Position numbers and translations under genes: made by a program. A stretch of DNA of 42,478 bases from Bacteroidales bacterium. GTDB taxonomy: Bacteria; Bacteroidota; Bacteroidia; Bacteroidales; F082. The stretch's first letter is position 1, and the number at the start of each line of letters is the position of its first letter. Positions 32,182 through 41,310 of the stretch are shown here, piece after piece. Below the pieces are notes generated by a model. It was not told where the DNA came from and searched no databases. It worked only from the letters and a program-made list of their open reading frames with translations. The stretch is taken from contig JAGCCO010000028.1 in assembly GCA_017651645.1 (NCBI GenBank), forward strand, positions 1-42,478. Direction: 5' to 3'.

Positions 32182-34557
32182 TCATTCTTTCTTCAACGCC
32201 CACACCGGATTCACCCGAGCCACCGACACAATCTGCCACAGCACCGAGCCGATGGCAATCGCGAACGACACCACCACCGTCACCACAAAGATCCACGGAT
32301 ACAAGTCGATGCGGTAGACGAAATCCTCTAAATAACGCCCACACACCCAAACCGCAATGGGTATGGCAATAACATTGGCAATCAGAATCATGATGACGTA
32401 ATCGCGCAGGTTGCGCCGTATCTCGCTCTGCATCGTGCCGCCAAACACCTTGCGGATGGCGATGGTCTTCTCACGCTCGGAGGCAAAGTGCGTACTCATG
32501 GCCACCAGGCCGAGCAGCGACAGCAACACCGCCACCGCCATAAACAAATCCACAAGACGCATCTTGTTTTTGGTGCCTTCAAGATGTTTCAGCAGCAGGT
32601 CGTCGATAAATTCCATCACCCAAGGCTCCCAATACACTTCTTTATTACTCATGTGCTTCTCATACACCGCTTCAATGGCCTTGCGAGCTTCGGCATGGTC
32701 GCCCACGATCTCCAGCACAGGATTGAAATGGACCCATTCGAACATAGGCTCCTTCCCAACAATCTGCACCGCGCCGAAAGACTCGTCCACCACATGCGCC
32801 GCGTCCTTGGTGGCGAAATCACCCACCACACCGCATAGGTCATAGCCGACATTACGTTTGTACCATGTCCCTAACGAGTCGGGATTGAAGTCCTCCATCG
32901 GCATTCCCATCTGACTCTCTAGCAACCCTTGCGTAGGCAGCCATCTGCCTTCCTCAATCTGGCCGTACATCGCCTTGATGTCAAAGCCGTACATGTCGAA
33001 AGCAGCAGTGTCGCACATCAAGTATCTCACTGAAATCCAATTATCAGGATCGTTGAGGCGCACCCAATTGGCACCCATATAGGCACCGCCAGGATGACCG
33101 TAAGAATGTCCCATTCGCTTCACACAAGGCAAGGCCATCAAGTCGTTTTCAAAAGCCTCGTCGCCAGTTAAGACCGACTGAATCACAAACAGATTTTCCG
33201 TTCGACAGCCCACAGGCCTTCGTTCCATGTGGCGCATCTGCACCTCCATCGTGATCACCAAGGCAATCAGCACGATGGCGATAACATTCTGCAAAACAAT
33301 GAACACCTTCGAGAGTACCATCTTGTTGCGAAAACGGAAAGCGCCCGTCACCACATCTATGGGTTTGGCCCGCGATACCACGATGGCCGGTATCAAGCCT
33401 GCCAACAGCGCCACCACAACCACGATGAGCAGGTAGGACACCACATAAAACGGCGAGAACTGGATTCTGATATCGACAGAACTCGCTAGCAACCTGTTGA
33501 CCAAAGGCACAAGCGCTTCGGCCAGCAGGATACCTAACACCATGCACACCGTGGTAAATGCCAATGATTCAAGCAGGTATTTCCCGATGATGCGGCCCTT
33601 GGTGGCGCCATGCAACCGTCGTGTGGCCATCTCCTTGGCCCGCTTGCTGGTCAAGGCGACATTGAGGTTGATGTAGTTGAACATCGAAGAAATCAGCAAC
33701 AGCAATCCCACCGCCAGCAGGCTGCGCATCATCACTTTGTCGCCTTTCTTGAAACTGCTTTCCGCTTCAGTGTAAAACACCTCGTCCAAGCGTACCAGTC
33801 CAACTTTTTCATGGTCAATGGGGTAATCACTGCCCAAAATCTTCCTGTAAAAGACCTCCACAGTCGAAGCCAATTTCTCCCTCACCGTCTCACGGTCGGC
33901 TCCAGGGTGTGTCTTTATGAAGAGTTGCACCGTGCCAAACACATTAGCCGGACGACCCGGGCTGTTGAGACCGGCATAGTATTGCATGCCATCGCTGATG
34001 TCCACATTGACAATCACATCGGGGACATGGAAGAATAGCGAGGTACCCAAGTCGGTGAACACACCCACAATGGTGAAGTCACGCTTAAAAAGACGGATGG
34101 TTTGCCCGACCACCTCGCCCGATTCCGAAAGGGTTTGGGCCAGGCTCTCCGACACAAAAGCCGTTGTTGCCTCGTTGAATCTGTCGGGATTCCCTTCCGC
34201 AAACTGAACGGGAAAAAAGTCGAAAAAGTCACGGTCGCAACCCAGCACTTCCACTTTACGGCTTAACCTATCTTCAACCTTCAGTTCCGTGCCATAGCTG
34301 TATCCAAACTCGGTGACGGCTTCAATCTCGGGAATGCTTTCTCCAATGGTCTCTTTCATTCCGTAATCAAACTTCATCAGATTCTGGAATGTCACGCTGT
34401 AAATTTCCTTACGGTGCGGGTTTTCGCGTGTGACGGCGATTTGCTGCGCCACGTAGCAGAAGATGATGACCACAAAGGCCAAACTCACGGCCAACCCCAC
34501 CGCCTCAATAGCGGTGTAGAGTTTGTTTCGGCTTAAAAACTTCAAATAGCTGCTCAT
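32182..34557 (-). CDS. MacB/FtsX-family ABC transporter permease (1 of 3)
   Basis: An inner-membrane permease of 791 residues from the chosen start. It has an N-terminal helix (LYTAIEAVGLAVSLAFVVII), a large periplasmic MacB-core domain, a three-helix FtsX block in the middle (NYINLNVALTSKRAKEMATRRLHGA is the cytoplasmic coupling region) and a second periplasmic domain plus FtsX block at the end (SEREKTIAIRKVFGGT). The duplicated design is usual in Bacteroidota. I use the ATG at 34557 because both candidate promoters here leave little or no room for the upstream one at 34587. It has no ATPase gene beside it and probably shares the one at 38189-38869. The sigma-54-like promoter and palindromes upstream suggest control by the NtrC-type regulator. 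Confidence 0.88.
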   Translation of the reverse strand: MSSYLKFLSRNKLYTAIEAVGLAVSLAFVVIIFCYVAQQIAVTRENPHRKEIYSVTFQNLMKFDYGMKETIGESIPEIEAVTEFGYSYGTELKVEDRLSRKVEVLGCDRDFFDFFPVQFAEGNPDRFNEATTAFVSESLAQTLSESGEVVGQTIRLFKRDFTIVGVFTDLGTSLFFHVPDVIVNVDISDGMQYYAGLNSPGRPANVFGTVQLFIKTHPGADRETVREKLASTVEVFYRKILGSDYPIDHEKVGLVRLDEVFYTEAESSFKKGDKVMMRSLLAVGLLLLISSMFNYINLNVALTSKRAKEMATRRLHGATKGRIIGKYLLESLAFTTVCMVLGILLAEALVPLVNRLLASSVDIRIQFSPFYVVSYLLIVVVVALLAGLIPAIVVSRAKPIDVVTGAFRFRNKMVLSKVFIVLQNVIAIVLIALVITMEVQMRHMERRPVGCRTENLFVIQSVLTGDEAFENDLMALPCVKRMGHSYGHPGGAYMGANWVRLNDPDNWISVRYLMCDTAAFDMYGFDIKAMYGQIEEGRWLPTQGLLESQMGMPMEDFNPDSLGTWYKRNVGYDLCGVVGDFATKDAAHVVDESFGAVQIVGKEPMFEWVHFNPVLEIVGDHAEARKAIEAVYEKHMSNKEVYWEPWVMEFIDDLLLKHLEGTKNKMRLVDLFMAVAVLLSLLGLVAMSTHFASEREKTIAIRKVFGGTMQSEIRRNLRDYVIMILIANVIAIPIAVWVCGRYLEDFVYRIDLYPWIFVVTVVVSFAIAIGSVLWQIVSVARVNPVWALKKE

Positions 34558-34587
34558 AACAATCGTCCTAAATAACGACACCGACAA

Positions 34588-34603
34588 AACATCTATTGTG
34601 CCA
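34588..34603 (-). promoter_or_regulatory. Sigma-54-like -24/-12 promoter
   Basis: The minus strand reads TGGCAC, then 7 bases, then TGTT, giving GG-N10-GT against the consensus GG-N10-GC. The expected start near 34577 leaves a 20-nt leader before the ATG at 34557. A TATTTTTG -7 box (34602-34609) overlaps its upstream edge, so use by the primary sigma factor is the alternative. Confidence 0.5.
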
Positions 34604-34656
34604 AAAATACAACTATCTAAAATCCAATGATTTGCAAAATCCCCCTCATCGCAATG

Positions 34657-34695
34657 TGTAAAGAATCTTTACAGTCAGTGTAAAGAAACTTTACA
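34657..34695. promoter_or_regulatory. Two tandem 17-bp palindromes, candidate enhancer (UAS)
   Basis: TGTAAAG-AAT-CTTTACA (34657-34673) and TGTAAAG-AAA-CTTTACA (34679-34695) have perfect 7-bp half-sites and lie exactly 22 bp (two turns) apart. Their midpoint is about 100 bp upstream of the expected sigma-54 start. The second copy overlaps the stop codon of the small gene at 34691-34945. The binding protein is most plausibly the regulator at 29263-30606. Confidence 0.75.
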
Positions 34696-34945
34696 ATGAA
34701 TGGTTTTCTGGAATACTACCTTGGAATGAATCCTTCTGATTCATCAGTTCATAGAGATATGCTGGGCTTTGCACATACAATTCGCCTTCCTCATCCTGCA
34801 AAGCCGTCATCAGTGGTGAGTTATACACTCGCTCCATGGCTTGTTCGATGGAGCAGCCTGTATCTTCCATAACATACTTCACCAACTCGCTCAAAACATA
34901 ATCGGTCAAGTACGTCGCAATTTGATGATGTGTAGGCTGGTTCAT
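34691..34945 (-). CDS. Small protein, third gene of the DUF3990 module
   Basis: An 84-residue, mostly helical, acidic protein without signal or membrane segment. It begins MNQPTHHQIATYLTDYVLSE and contains GCSIEQAMERVYNSP and the segment GELYVQSPAYLYELM. I do not recognise a named family with certainty, though I recall similar small proteins next to DUF3990 genes. Its ATG overlaps the stop of the DUF3990 gene by 4 nt (ATGA), so it is translationally coupled. An antitoxin or accessory role is possible. Confidence 0.7.
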   Translation of the reverse strand: MNQPTHHQIATYLTDYVLSELVKYVMEDTGCSIEQAMERVYNSPLMTALQDEEGELYVQSPAYLYELMNQKDSFQGSIPENHSL

Positions 34946-35430
34946 AGGGCTTCAACGCTTTTTTTATGGAGGAAATGCAACGCCCTCTCCGTTCCAAAGT
35001 AATACTGCTGGTCGAGATACCTGTCTTGAAGCATCTTCGCCACTTCCTCGGGCGAATATATACCTTCGCGATAGTTTGTCAATTGCAAGACAACGCCATC
35101 GTTGGCTATCGGGCCTATAACGATGTCAAAGTCGTGTATGGGTTCCACGTTTTTCCTGTCGCGGTTGGCATCAACGAACAGCAGCCATTCAACACAGGCC
35201 TTTTCAGGGAACACCTTGATTTTCAAGTCTGACCGCATGGCTTCTTCATCCAACTCGTATGTAATCAGTGTAGCCGTGCCTTTGAAAAGCCGTGCTTTCT
35301 TTTCTGCCATACGGATGGCGGTTGCCTTATCGGGTGTCAGATAGAACCCCTTACCAAAGTCCTTGTGTCGCAAGCCTTTTGTGAGATCTATCGACTCAAT
35401 GTCTTGATTGGTGCCGTGGTAAAGTATCAT
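34942..35430 (-). CDS. DUF3990 protein, ADP-ribosyltransferase-like
   Basis: A 162-residue soluble protein of the DUF3990 family. It begins MILYHGTNQDIESID, and DFGKGFYLTPDKATA follows near residue 25. This YHGT...GKGFY pattern resembles the H and Y of the H-Y-E triad in PARP-like ADP-ribosyltransferases (there HG[TS]...GKG[IL]Y), with His5 and Tyr30 as candidate NAD-binding residues; I cannot fix the third residue. Flanked on both sides by small genes with 4-nt overlaps, it has the look of a toxin in a toxin-antitoxin module, which is inference. A -7 box for the module lies at 35676. Confidence 0.78.
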   Translation of the reverse strand: MILYHGTNQDIESIDLTKGLRHKDFGKGFYLTPDKATAIRMAEKKARLFKGTATLITYELDEEAMRSDLKIKVFPEKACVEWLLFVDANRDRKNVEPIHDFDIVIGPIANDGVVLQLTNYREGIYSPEEVAKMLQDRYLDQQYYFGTERALHFLHKKSVEAL

Positions 35431-35642
35431 GCGAGTGTTCCTCCGTTCTGTTGGCAGATGATGAGCAAGTCGTCAATGGTTTCGTCCATCGACTGCAAGT
35501 GTTCCACATCGTAGAACTCAATTAAAAATGCTAATCCCTTGTGCTTTTGAAGGTAGCGGAATGCTGCTTGCCGTGTCATGGCGAAGCGTCGCCCAAAAGC
35601 ATGGATGCACGCGGTCAGAAATGGAATCTCATACTTGCTCAT
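35427..35642 (-). CDS. Small DUF3791-like protein, first gene of the DUF3990 module
   Basis: A 71-residue protein: MSKYEIPFLTACIHAFGRRF, then MTRQAAFRYLQKHKGLAFLIEFYDVEHLQSMDETIDDLL. The pattern (short N-terminal helix, K.GL.FLIEFYD.EH, acidic end) fits DUF3791, a small family found beside DUF3990. It is the promoter-proximal gene of the three, as expected for an antitoxin, and overlaps DUF3990 by 4 nt. Assignment to DUF3791 is from memory of the pattern. Confidence 0.72.
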   Translation of the reverse strand: MSKYEIPFLTACIHAFGRRFAMTRQAAFRYLQKHKGLAFLIEFYDVEHLQSMDETIDDLLIICQQNGGTLA

Positions 35643-35675
35643 CTTCTGTCAATTGCTTAATGATTCATACGGGTG

Positions 35676-35683
35676 CAAAAATA
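35676..35683 (-). promoter_or_regulatory. -7 box of the DUF3990 module
   Basis: The minus strand reads TATTTTTG followed by C, 33 nt before the ATG of the first small gene and 18 nt past the stop of the upstream permease. It gives the module its own transcription start. Confidence 0.55.
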
Positions 35684-35700
35684 CAAAAAGTTTTGAAATA

Positions 35701-38058
35701 TCACTCCGTCCTCAGCGACTTCACCGGATTCACCGTAGCCGCCCGCAGGCTCCGCAAGGTGACCACCGCAACGGTGACACCCAACACCGCCACCAACGCC
35801 ACAGCAAACACCCAGATGTGCAGCGGCACCTGAAAGGCGAAGCCCTCCAGATAACGCCGCATGATGACGATGCTCACCGGCACGGCGATGACGAAGCACA
35901 CCAGCACAATCTTCACGAAGCGCGAGTTGAACATGGCCAGGATCTGCTCCACCGTAGCACCATGCACGCGACGGATGCCAATCTCCTTGCGGCGGTGCTC
36001 CGTCTCGAACATCACCAAGCCGAACACGCCCATCAGCGAGATGACGATGGCCAAAATCGTGAACAAAGTAATCAACTTCGAAAAGTTTTGCTCCTTTTTG
36101 TATTGGTTTTCAATGGATTGTGAGAAAGGTTGAACCTCGAATGACATACCATCGCCCAAGTCGGGGTCGAGATCGTTGAGGGTTTTCGTGATGCGTTCCA
36201 TAAGAGCGGGGACATCCACGCCGGCTTCAGTGCGAATGAAAAGTCGCATACACGGTCGCGCTGGTTCCTTTCCATAAATAAAGAACGCAAACGGAGTAAC
36301 AGGTTGGCGCAGCGAGGCAAAATTGAAGTCCTTGCAGAAACCAGCGATTTCTTCTATGCCGTTCCAACCTTCCAATTGGTCATCAAGGGTGATGTCGAAC
36401 AAATCGCGTGCCGTCTCATTGAAGATATACACACCATCCGATTGCTCGTCGGCTGGAGTGAAATCACGGCCTTCCACGATGTCGATGCCCATAAAACGCA
36501 GGAAGTTCCACGAGACGGGATAGACCTGCCAACTGGCTTCCTCACCACGCACCCGGCGTCCCCAACTCATTCGTGTATCGCGCACAAATGCGCCGTCGCC
36601 CCATGCAATGTCCTTGATGGCGGCATCGGCCCGTAACTGACTCTCCACAGCTTCGCGGTTGTTGGCAAGGTCCCACGACACCTGCGACTGCAATAGACAT
36701 TCCTGATCGAATCCCAATTCGTGTTCCATCATATAACGACGTTGCTCGTGGACGAATATCGCACAGATAATCAGTATGATGGAAACGGCGAACTGCAAGC
36801 CAATCAAGCCAATGCGGAAAGCCTTGCCCTTTTGTGTGGTTCCGAGGGTACCTTTCAGGGCGAAAGCGGGATTGAACGAGGTGGCGAACAAGGCCGGATA
36901 GATGCTCGCCGCAACGGAAATGAACAAACCCAAGCCAACGGTCAAGGCGACGATACCCCAATTGTGGCCAAATCTGAGCGAAGTGTCAATCAGCGAGGCC
37001 AAGGTGGACTGCCTGAACAGCGTGACCACAGCCACCGCCAATCCCAAGGCAATGACGACCATCAGCACCGACTCACCCACCGACGACATCACCAACTGGA
37101 AACGGCTGCTGCCCAATATCTTGCGGGTATTAATGCTCTTCAACCGCATCGGCACCATCGCGAAGAAAAAGTTGATGTAGTTGATGAAAGCAATGACCAC
37201 CACGAAAATGGCTATGACGAGCAGGGTCATTGTTGTGGTTTTGTTGCCCGACTTGCCTACAGGGAAGCCGTCTTCGGGAAAATACATATCCGTCAATAGT
37301 ATCGGATGGATCCACGATTTTACTTCCTCGTCATTGGCAGCGGGATTGTCCACCGCTATCAAAAACTGGCGCCAAAAAGGCTTTGAGATTTCGTCGATTG
37401 CATTGGGATCGGCGCCTTTGCGCAACTTAACGAAGTAATGAAACCCGAACTCTCTCCAATCGTCGATAAAGCGGTCTCCATAGTTATATACCATATCGAA
37501 AGCGCCGAGGTCGCTATTTTGTGGCATGTCCTTGTAGATAGCTGCCACGGTGGCATCGGCCCATTTCATTCCTGCTTGGTACTTGAACGGGTCGCCCACT
37601 TGAAGCCCAAAACGCTTTGCCGCCGATTCCGAAAGGGCAAAGGCATCGCCTTGCCAGTTGTCCCAACTGCCAGAAACGAGTTCAAAGCCGAACACTTCGA
37701 TGGTGGGTGGGGTGAAACGTGCCATTTCGGCCTCAACCAGTGGCTGGTTGTCGCCTAAGCGGATATTTCGATACTCGCCTTCAAGTTTGGCATAACCGCC
37801 GACTTCAATGTCAGGCGAATTGGCGACGACTGCTTCGCCCAAGGGACGGCTCATCCAAGGCATATAGCCTGAAAAGCCTTGTTCTTTCCGAGCGAGACAA
37901 TAAATCCTGTCGCTGTCCTTAAGCCCCTTGTTGTAGGTGAGGTCGTGGTGCACCTGCACGAGGATGATGTAGAGCGCGGCAAAGGCTGCCGTCAAGCCCA
38001 AAATGTTCAGGATGGAAGACACGAGGGAGGTCTTGCCTTTTTTATTGATTCGAGCCAT
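35701..38058 (-). CDS. MacB/FtsX-family ABC transporter permease (2 of 3)
   Basis: A 785-residue inner-membrane permease with the same duplicated layout as its neighbours: N-terminal helix (SILNILGLTAAFAALYIILVQ), periplasmic domain, FtsX helices around 280-420 (INYINFFFAMVPMRLKSINTRKILGSS is the coupling region), second periplasmic domain and a final FtsX block (RRKEIGIRRVHGATVEQI). It ends TVNPVKSLRTE, the usual NPV/ALK end. It is separated from the ATPase gene upstream by 130 bp holding a palindromic repeat. It is likely part of the exporter operon that begins with the HlyD-type adaptor. Confidence 0.9.
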   Translation of the reverse strand: MARINKKGKTSLVSSILNILGLTAAFAALYIILVQVHHDLTYNKGLKDSDRIYCLARKEQGFSGYMPWMSRPLGEAVVANSPDIEVGGYAKLEGEYRNIRLGDNQPLVEAEMARFTPPTIEVFGFELVSGSWDNWQGDAFALSESAAKRFGLQVGDPFKYQAGMKWADATVAAIYKDMPQNSDLGAFDMVYNYGDRFIDDWREFGFHYFVKLRKGADPNAIDEISKPFWRQFLIAVDNPAANDEEVKSWIHPILLTDMYFPEDGFPVGKSGNKTTTMTLLVIAIFVVVIAFINYINFFFAMVPMRLKSINTRKILGSSRFQLVMSSVGESVLMVVIALGLAVAVVTLFRQSTLASLIDTSLRFGHNWGIVALTVGLGLFISVAASIYPALFATSFNPAFALKGTLGTTQKGKAFRIGLIGLQFAVSIILIICAIFVHEQRRYMMEHELGFDQECLLQSQVSWDLANNREAVESQLRADAAIKDIAWGDGAFVRDTRMSWGRRVRGEEASWQVYPVSWNFLRFMGIDIVEGRDFTPADEQSDGVYIFNETARDLFDITLDDQLEGWNGIEEIAGFCKDFNFASLRQPVTPFAFFIYGKEPARPCMRLFIRTEAGVDVPALMERITKTLNDLDPDLGDGMSFEVQPFSQSIENQYKKEQNFSKLITLFTILAIVISLMGVFGLVMFETEHRRKEIGIRRVHGATVEQILAMFNSRFVKIVLVCFVIAVPVSIVIMRRYLEGFAFQVPLHIWVFAVALVAVLGVTVAVVTLRSLRAATVNPVKSLRTE

Positions 38059-38088
38059 GATTGTGTTGTTTTTGTTGGTTGTTTTTAA

Positions 38089-38188
38089 ACTATAGCCAAT
38101 GGCCTATGACTATGACCACTTCAACCAAAAGGGGAAGTCCCTGCTTTGGGTGAAGATGCCATAGTCATTAGCCAAAAGCCATTGGCCA
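38089..38188. repeat. Palindromic intergenic repeat, family A copy 2
   Basis: Outer arms with GCCAATGGC and ATGACTATG (left) pair with CATAGTCAT and GCCATTGGC (right). An inner stem, CTTCAACCAAA against TTTGGGTGAAG, completes a cruciform. The order ATGACTATG, CCACTT, CCAAAA, CCATAGTCAT, AAGCCAT is shared with 16870-16943. It abuts the ATPase stop codon. Confidence 0.75.
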
Positions 38189-38869
38189 TCAAAGTTGCGA
38201 CAACACCTCTTCCACCACCTTACCGTCAAACAGGTTGATGATGCGGTCGGCGTAGCCGGCATCACGCTGCGAGTGGGTCACCATGACGATGGTGGTGCCT
38301 TCCTTATGCAGGTCGGTGAGCAGGTCCATCACCTCCTTGCCGTTCTTCGAGTCAAGGTTACCCGTGGGCTCGTCGGCGAGGATGAGCTTGGGGTTGGCCA
38401 CCACGGCGCGGGCGATGGCCACACGCTGCTGCTGACCGCCCGACAGTTGCTGCGGGAAGTGCTCCGAGCGGTGCTTGATGGCCATGCGCTGCATGATGGC
38501 CTCCACGCGCTGCTTACGCTCGGCGGCAGGGATGTTCATATAGCGCAGCGGCAGCTCGATGTTCTCATACACGTTCAGTTCGTCGATGAGGTTGAAACTC
38601 TGGAACACAAAGCCGATGTTGCCCTTGCGGAACTTGGTGCGGTCCTTCTCCTTCAGGTCGCCCACCTGCTGGCCGAGCAGCTCATAGCGACCTTCTGTGG
38701 GGTTGTCCAACAGGCCAAGGATGTTCAGCAAGGTCGACTTGCCGCAGCCCGAAGGCCCCATAATGGCGACAAACTCGCCGTCGTTGATCTCAAACGAAAC
38801 GCCGTCTAATGCGAGGGTTTCAATCTCTTCCGTGCGGAAGATTTTCCTAAGGTTTTCTACTTTAATCAT
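38189..38869 (-). CDS. MacB/LolD-type ABC transporter ATP-binding protein
   Basis: A 226-residue ATPase that drives the mechanotransmission-type permeases nearby. It has Walker [10 protein letters not shown] (about 39), Q-loop FVFQSFNL, the signature [14 protein letters not shown], Walker [14 protein letters not shown] and H-loop VTHSQ. The sequence is close to the MacB ATPase domain and LolD. It lies between two permease genes in the same direction (48 nt after one, 130 nt before the other) and is the only ATPase for three permeases in this region. Confidence 0.95.
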   Translation of the reverse strand: MIKVENLRKIFRTEEIETLALDGVSFEINDGEFVAIMGPSGCGKSTLLNILGLLDNPTEGRYELLGQQVGDLKEKDRTKFRKGNIGFVFQSFNLIDELNVYENIELPLRYMNIPAAERKQRVEAIMQRMAIKHRSEHFPQQLSGGQQQRVAIARAVVANPKLILADEPTGNLDSKNGKEVMDLLTDLHKEGTTIVMVTHSQRDAGYADRIINLFDGKVVEEVLSQL

Positions 38870-38917
38870 TGCTTTACTGTTTTTAATGGTTTAACTATTA
38901 TTTTGTTGATTTGTTGT

Positions 38918-41293
38918 TTATTCATCCTTCAAAGATTTCACCGGATTCATCCGAGCGATGCGCCAACTGCTCACGCCAATCACGACGGCCACAATCACCA
39001 GCACGATGACAGCGGCGGCAATGAAATACCATGGCGACAGGCTGATGCGGAAGGCGAACTGCTCAATCCATTTGCGCGCGACAAGCCAAGCCCCCACCGC
39101 GCCAATGGCAGCGGCCACTAATGAGAGCTTCAGCACCTCACCGACAAACATCCTGACAATCTCGCCCGACACCGCGCCATGCACCTTGCGGATAGCGATC
39201 TCCTTGCTGCGGCGGTTGGCCTCGTCGCTGACGTAGCCAATCAAGCCAATAAGCGAGATGAGCAGGGCAAACAAAGCCCCCACCAAGATGGTGTTGCGCA
39301 TCTTGCGGTTGTCGGCATACTGGGCGCGCACCTCGTCGGCGTATGACTTCACTTCCAATTCCTGTTCTTCTCCCTTTGCCACCTCATTGACTGCATCCTG
39401 GATTTTCTGCATCGTCTTATTGTTGGCACGATCCACCTTCACCAATAAAAACCGCATATTGTGAAGTCTTCCCCGACTCCAGAAATCACCTTTGAAAAAG
39501 CAACTTGGTTTCAAGTTCGGGTCAAGAGCACTTCCAATGCGAATGTCGCGATAAACCCCTGAAATCGTAAAGGGAGCAATGCCAACAAATTTACCCTCCT
39601 CGTTGTAAACATAACTGTGGTCTGAAATCACAATCTGTTTCCCCACGGCACCGTCACTCCAATCCTCAAACTCCATCATCTTTTCAATCAAGTTCTCGCT
39701 GACGGCCACTTGCGAAGAGTCGGCAGGTTGTGTTCCTGAGATGAACGGTATTTTGAGCAGATCATAAAAGCCATCTGTCACCATATAGCCATCGGCAAGC
39801 AACACCAAAGTGGTTCTTCCGTCCTCGCTCAACACCACATTGCCCTCCGCCCAGAGATAAGGCATTGTAGCACAACTTTCAACGCCCTTTACTTCAGGCA
39901 CAGAAGCCAGTTTGTCCACGATGCGGTTCAACAGCTCCAAATTCTCGCGTGTGTCAATGTAATACAGATTTTTGTAATTGTAACCCGTGTCCTCGGTCGC
40001 CATGTGTTCGTATTGCCCCGTCACGACGAGCAGCATAGCCACGATAAACACATTCACCGCCACTTGCAAACTCAACAGGAAGAGTTTCCAGCGACGTTTG
40101 TTCTCACTGAAATTACGGATGGCCTGCCATACGGGAACGCGGGTATAAAGTACACCAGGCACCATCACTGAGAGCACAAAGATAAACACGAGAACTGCCA
40201 TGATGACACGCACACTCTTCCCGACCAACATAGTGGTGAAAGGACCACCCAACAAGTTGGTGATTAGATTACCGCCCGCAAGGATAAGCAAGGATGCCAA
40301 CACTAACGACAAACCGATATGTATCGCAGCCTCCTTAATGAGCATTCCGTAAATCTCGCGACCGCCCGCACCATAGCACTTTCGGACGCCGATTTCCTTC
40401 GAGCGTTTCACCATCGAGGAAAGCACCACGAGGATATAGTTCATCAAACTGATAAACAGCAGCAGGAAAGCCACAATGGAAAGAACAATGACCGTATTGT
40501 GTACATCAGGGTCAGAAGTGTGAAGTTTGTCGAAAGGTGTCAGATAATAGCGTATCTGGTCTCCTTCAGTCTTCATCTTTTCCAAGTCTTGGTGCGCCGC
40601 CTGCATCTTGTATATGGCCTCGTCAAGTGAGTGAGGGTCAACGCCTTTTTGCAGCCTGACATAACCATTCCAAGCACCAATTTGCCAACTATGGAGGTTC
40701 TTTTCCTTAAATGACAAGTTGTTATAGACCATATCGAATGAGAATGTGCCATTGGCAGGAAGATCCTCGAACACGGCTTCCACAATATAATTCAACTTGT
40801 CTCCCCAAGAATTCAATACTATCACTTTTCCGAGACAGGTCTCCACACCGCCCAGTTTCTCGGCATAGGAGTGCGAGATAGCGATGTAGTCGTTGCTGCC
40901 CAACGCCTTCTTGATGTCTCCCGCCAAAATGGGAATCGAAAACATCTTGAAGAAACTGGTATCGGCAAAGATGAGTCTTGCGCTGAAGAGTTCGTTCCCT
41001 GCTTCATCCTCAAAAGACCAAGGGGCGAAAGTTCTGTCCATGATCTGAGTGGTGTATTCCACGCCCGGCACCTCGGTTTGAAAACCTGAAGTCACTGCAC
41101 CGGCAATGCGGTCGTCGTCCGATTTGCCGTCGCCAATGAGGTTCTCCACCTTAATCTGATAGATGCGGTCCACGTCTTTGTAGAAGCTATCATACGACAA
41201 TTCGAAGCACACCTTGGCGATGAGCACGATGCCGATGGCGAGACCTATCCCGAGGGAGAGGATTTTGATTAATGTGTCTTTGAAGCGGTTCAT
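38918..41293 (-). CDS. MacB/FtsX-family ABC transporter permease (3 of 3)
   Basis: A 791-residue permease with an N-terminal helix (ILSLGIGLAIGIVLIAK), periplasmic domain, FtsX block near 285-400 (MNYILVVLSSMVKRSKEIGVRKCYGA), second periplasmic domain and C-terminal FtsX block (NRRSKEIAIRKVHGAVSGEIV), ending RMNPVKSLKDE. It begins 17 nt after the HlyD-type adaptor and precedes the ATPase by 48 nt, so these form one operon. With the adaptor and ATPase it would make a MacAB-like tripartite exporter; a TolC-like outer-membrane gene is not in the window. Confidence 0.92.
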   Translation of the reverse strand: MNRFKDTLIKILSLGIGLAIGIVLIAKVCFELSYDSFYKDVDRIYQIKVENLIGDGKSDDDRIAGAVTSGFQTEVPGVEYTTQIMDRTFAPWSFEDEAGNELFSARLIFADTSFFKMFSIPILAGDIKKALGSNDYIAISHSYAEKLGGVETCLGKVIVLNSWGDKLNYIVEAVFEDLPANGTFSFDMVYNNLSFKEKNLHSWQIGAWNGYVRLQKGVDPHSLDEAIYKMQAAHQDLEKMKTEGDQIRYYLTPFDKLHTSDPDVHNTVIVLSIVAFLLLFISLMNYILVVLSSMVKRSKEIGVRKCYGAGGREIYGMLIKEAAIHIGLSLVLASLLILAGGNLITNLLGGPFTTMLVGKSVRVIMAVLVFIFVLSVMVPGVLYTRVPVWQAIRNFSENKRRWKLFLLSLQVAVNVFIVAMLLVVTGQYEHMATEDTGYNYKNLYYIDTRENLELLNRIVDKLASVPEVKGVESCATMPYLWAEGNVVLSEDGRTTLVLLADGYMVTDGFYDLLKIPFISGTQPADSSQVAVSENLIEKMMEFEDWSDGAVGKQIVISDHSYVYNEEGKFVGIAPFTISGVYRDIRIGSALDPNLKPSCFFKGDFWSRGRLHNMRFLLVKVDRANNKTMQKIQDAVNEVAKGEEQELEVKSYADEVRAQYADNRKMRNTILVGALFALLISLIGLIGYVSDEANRRSKEIAIRKVHGAVSGEIVRMFVGEVLKLSLVAAAIGAVGAWLVARKWIEQFAFRISLSPWYFIAAAVIVLVIVAVVIGVSSWRIARMNPVKSLKDE

Positions 41294-41310
41294 AATTCAA
41301 TATTTTATAG

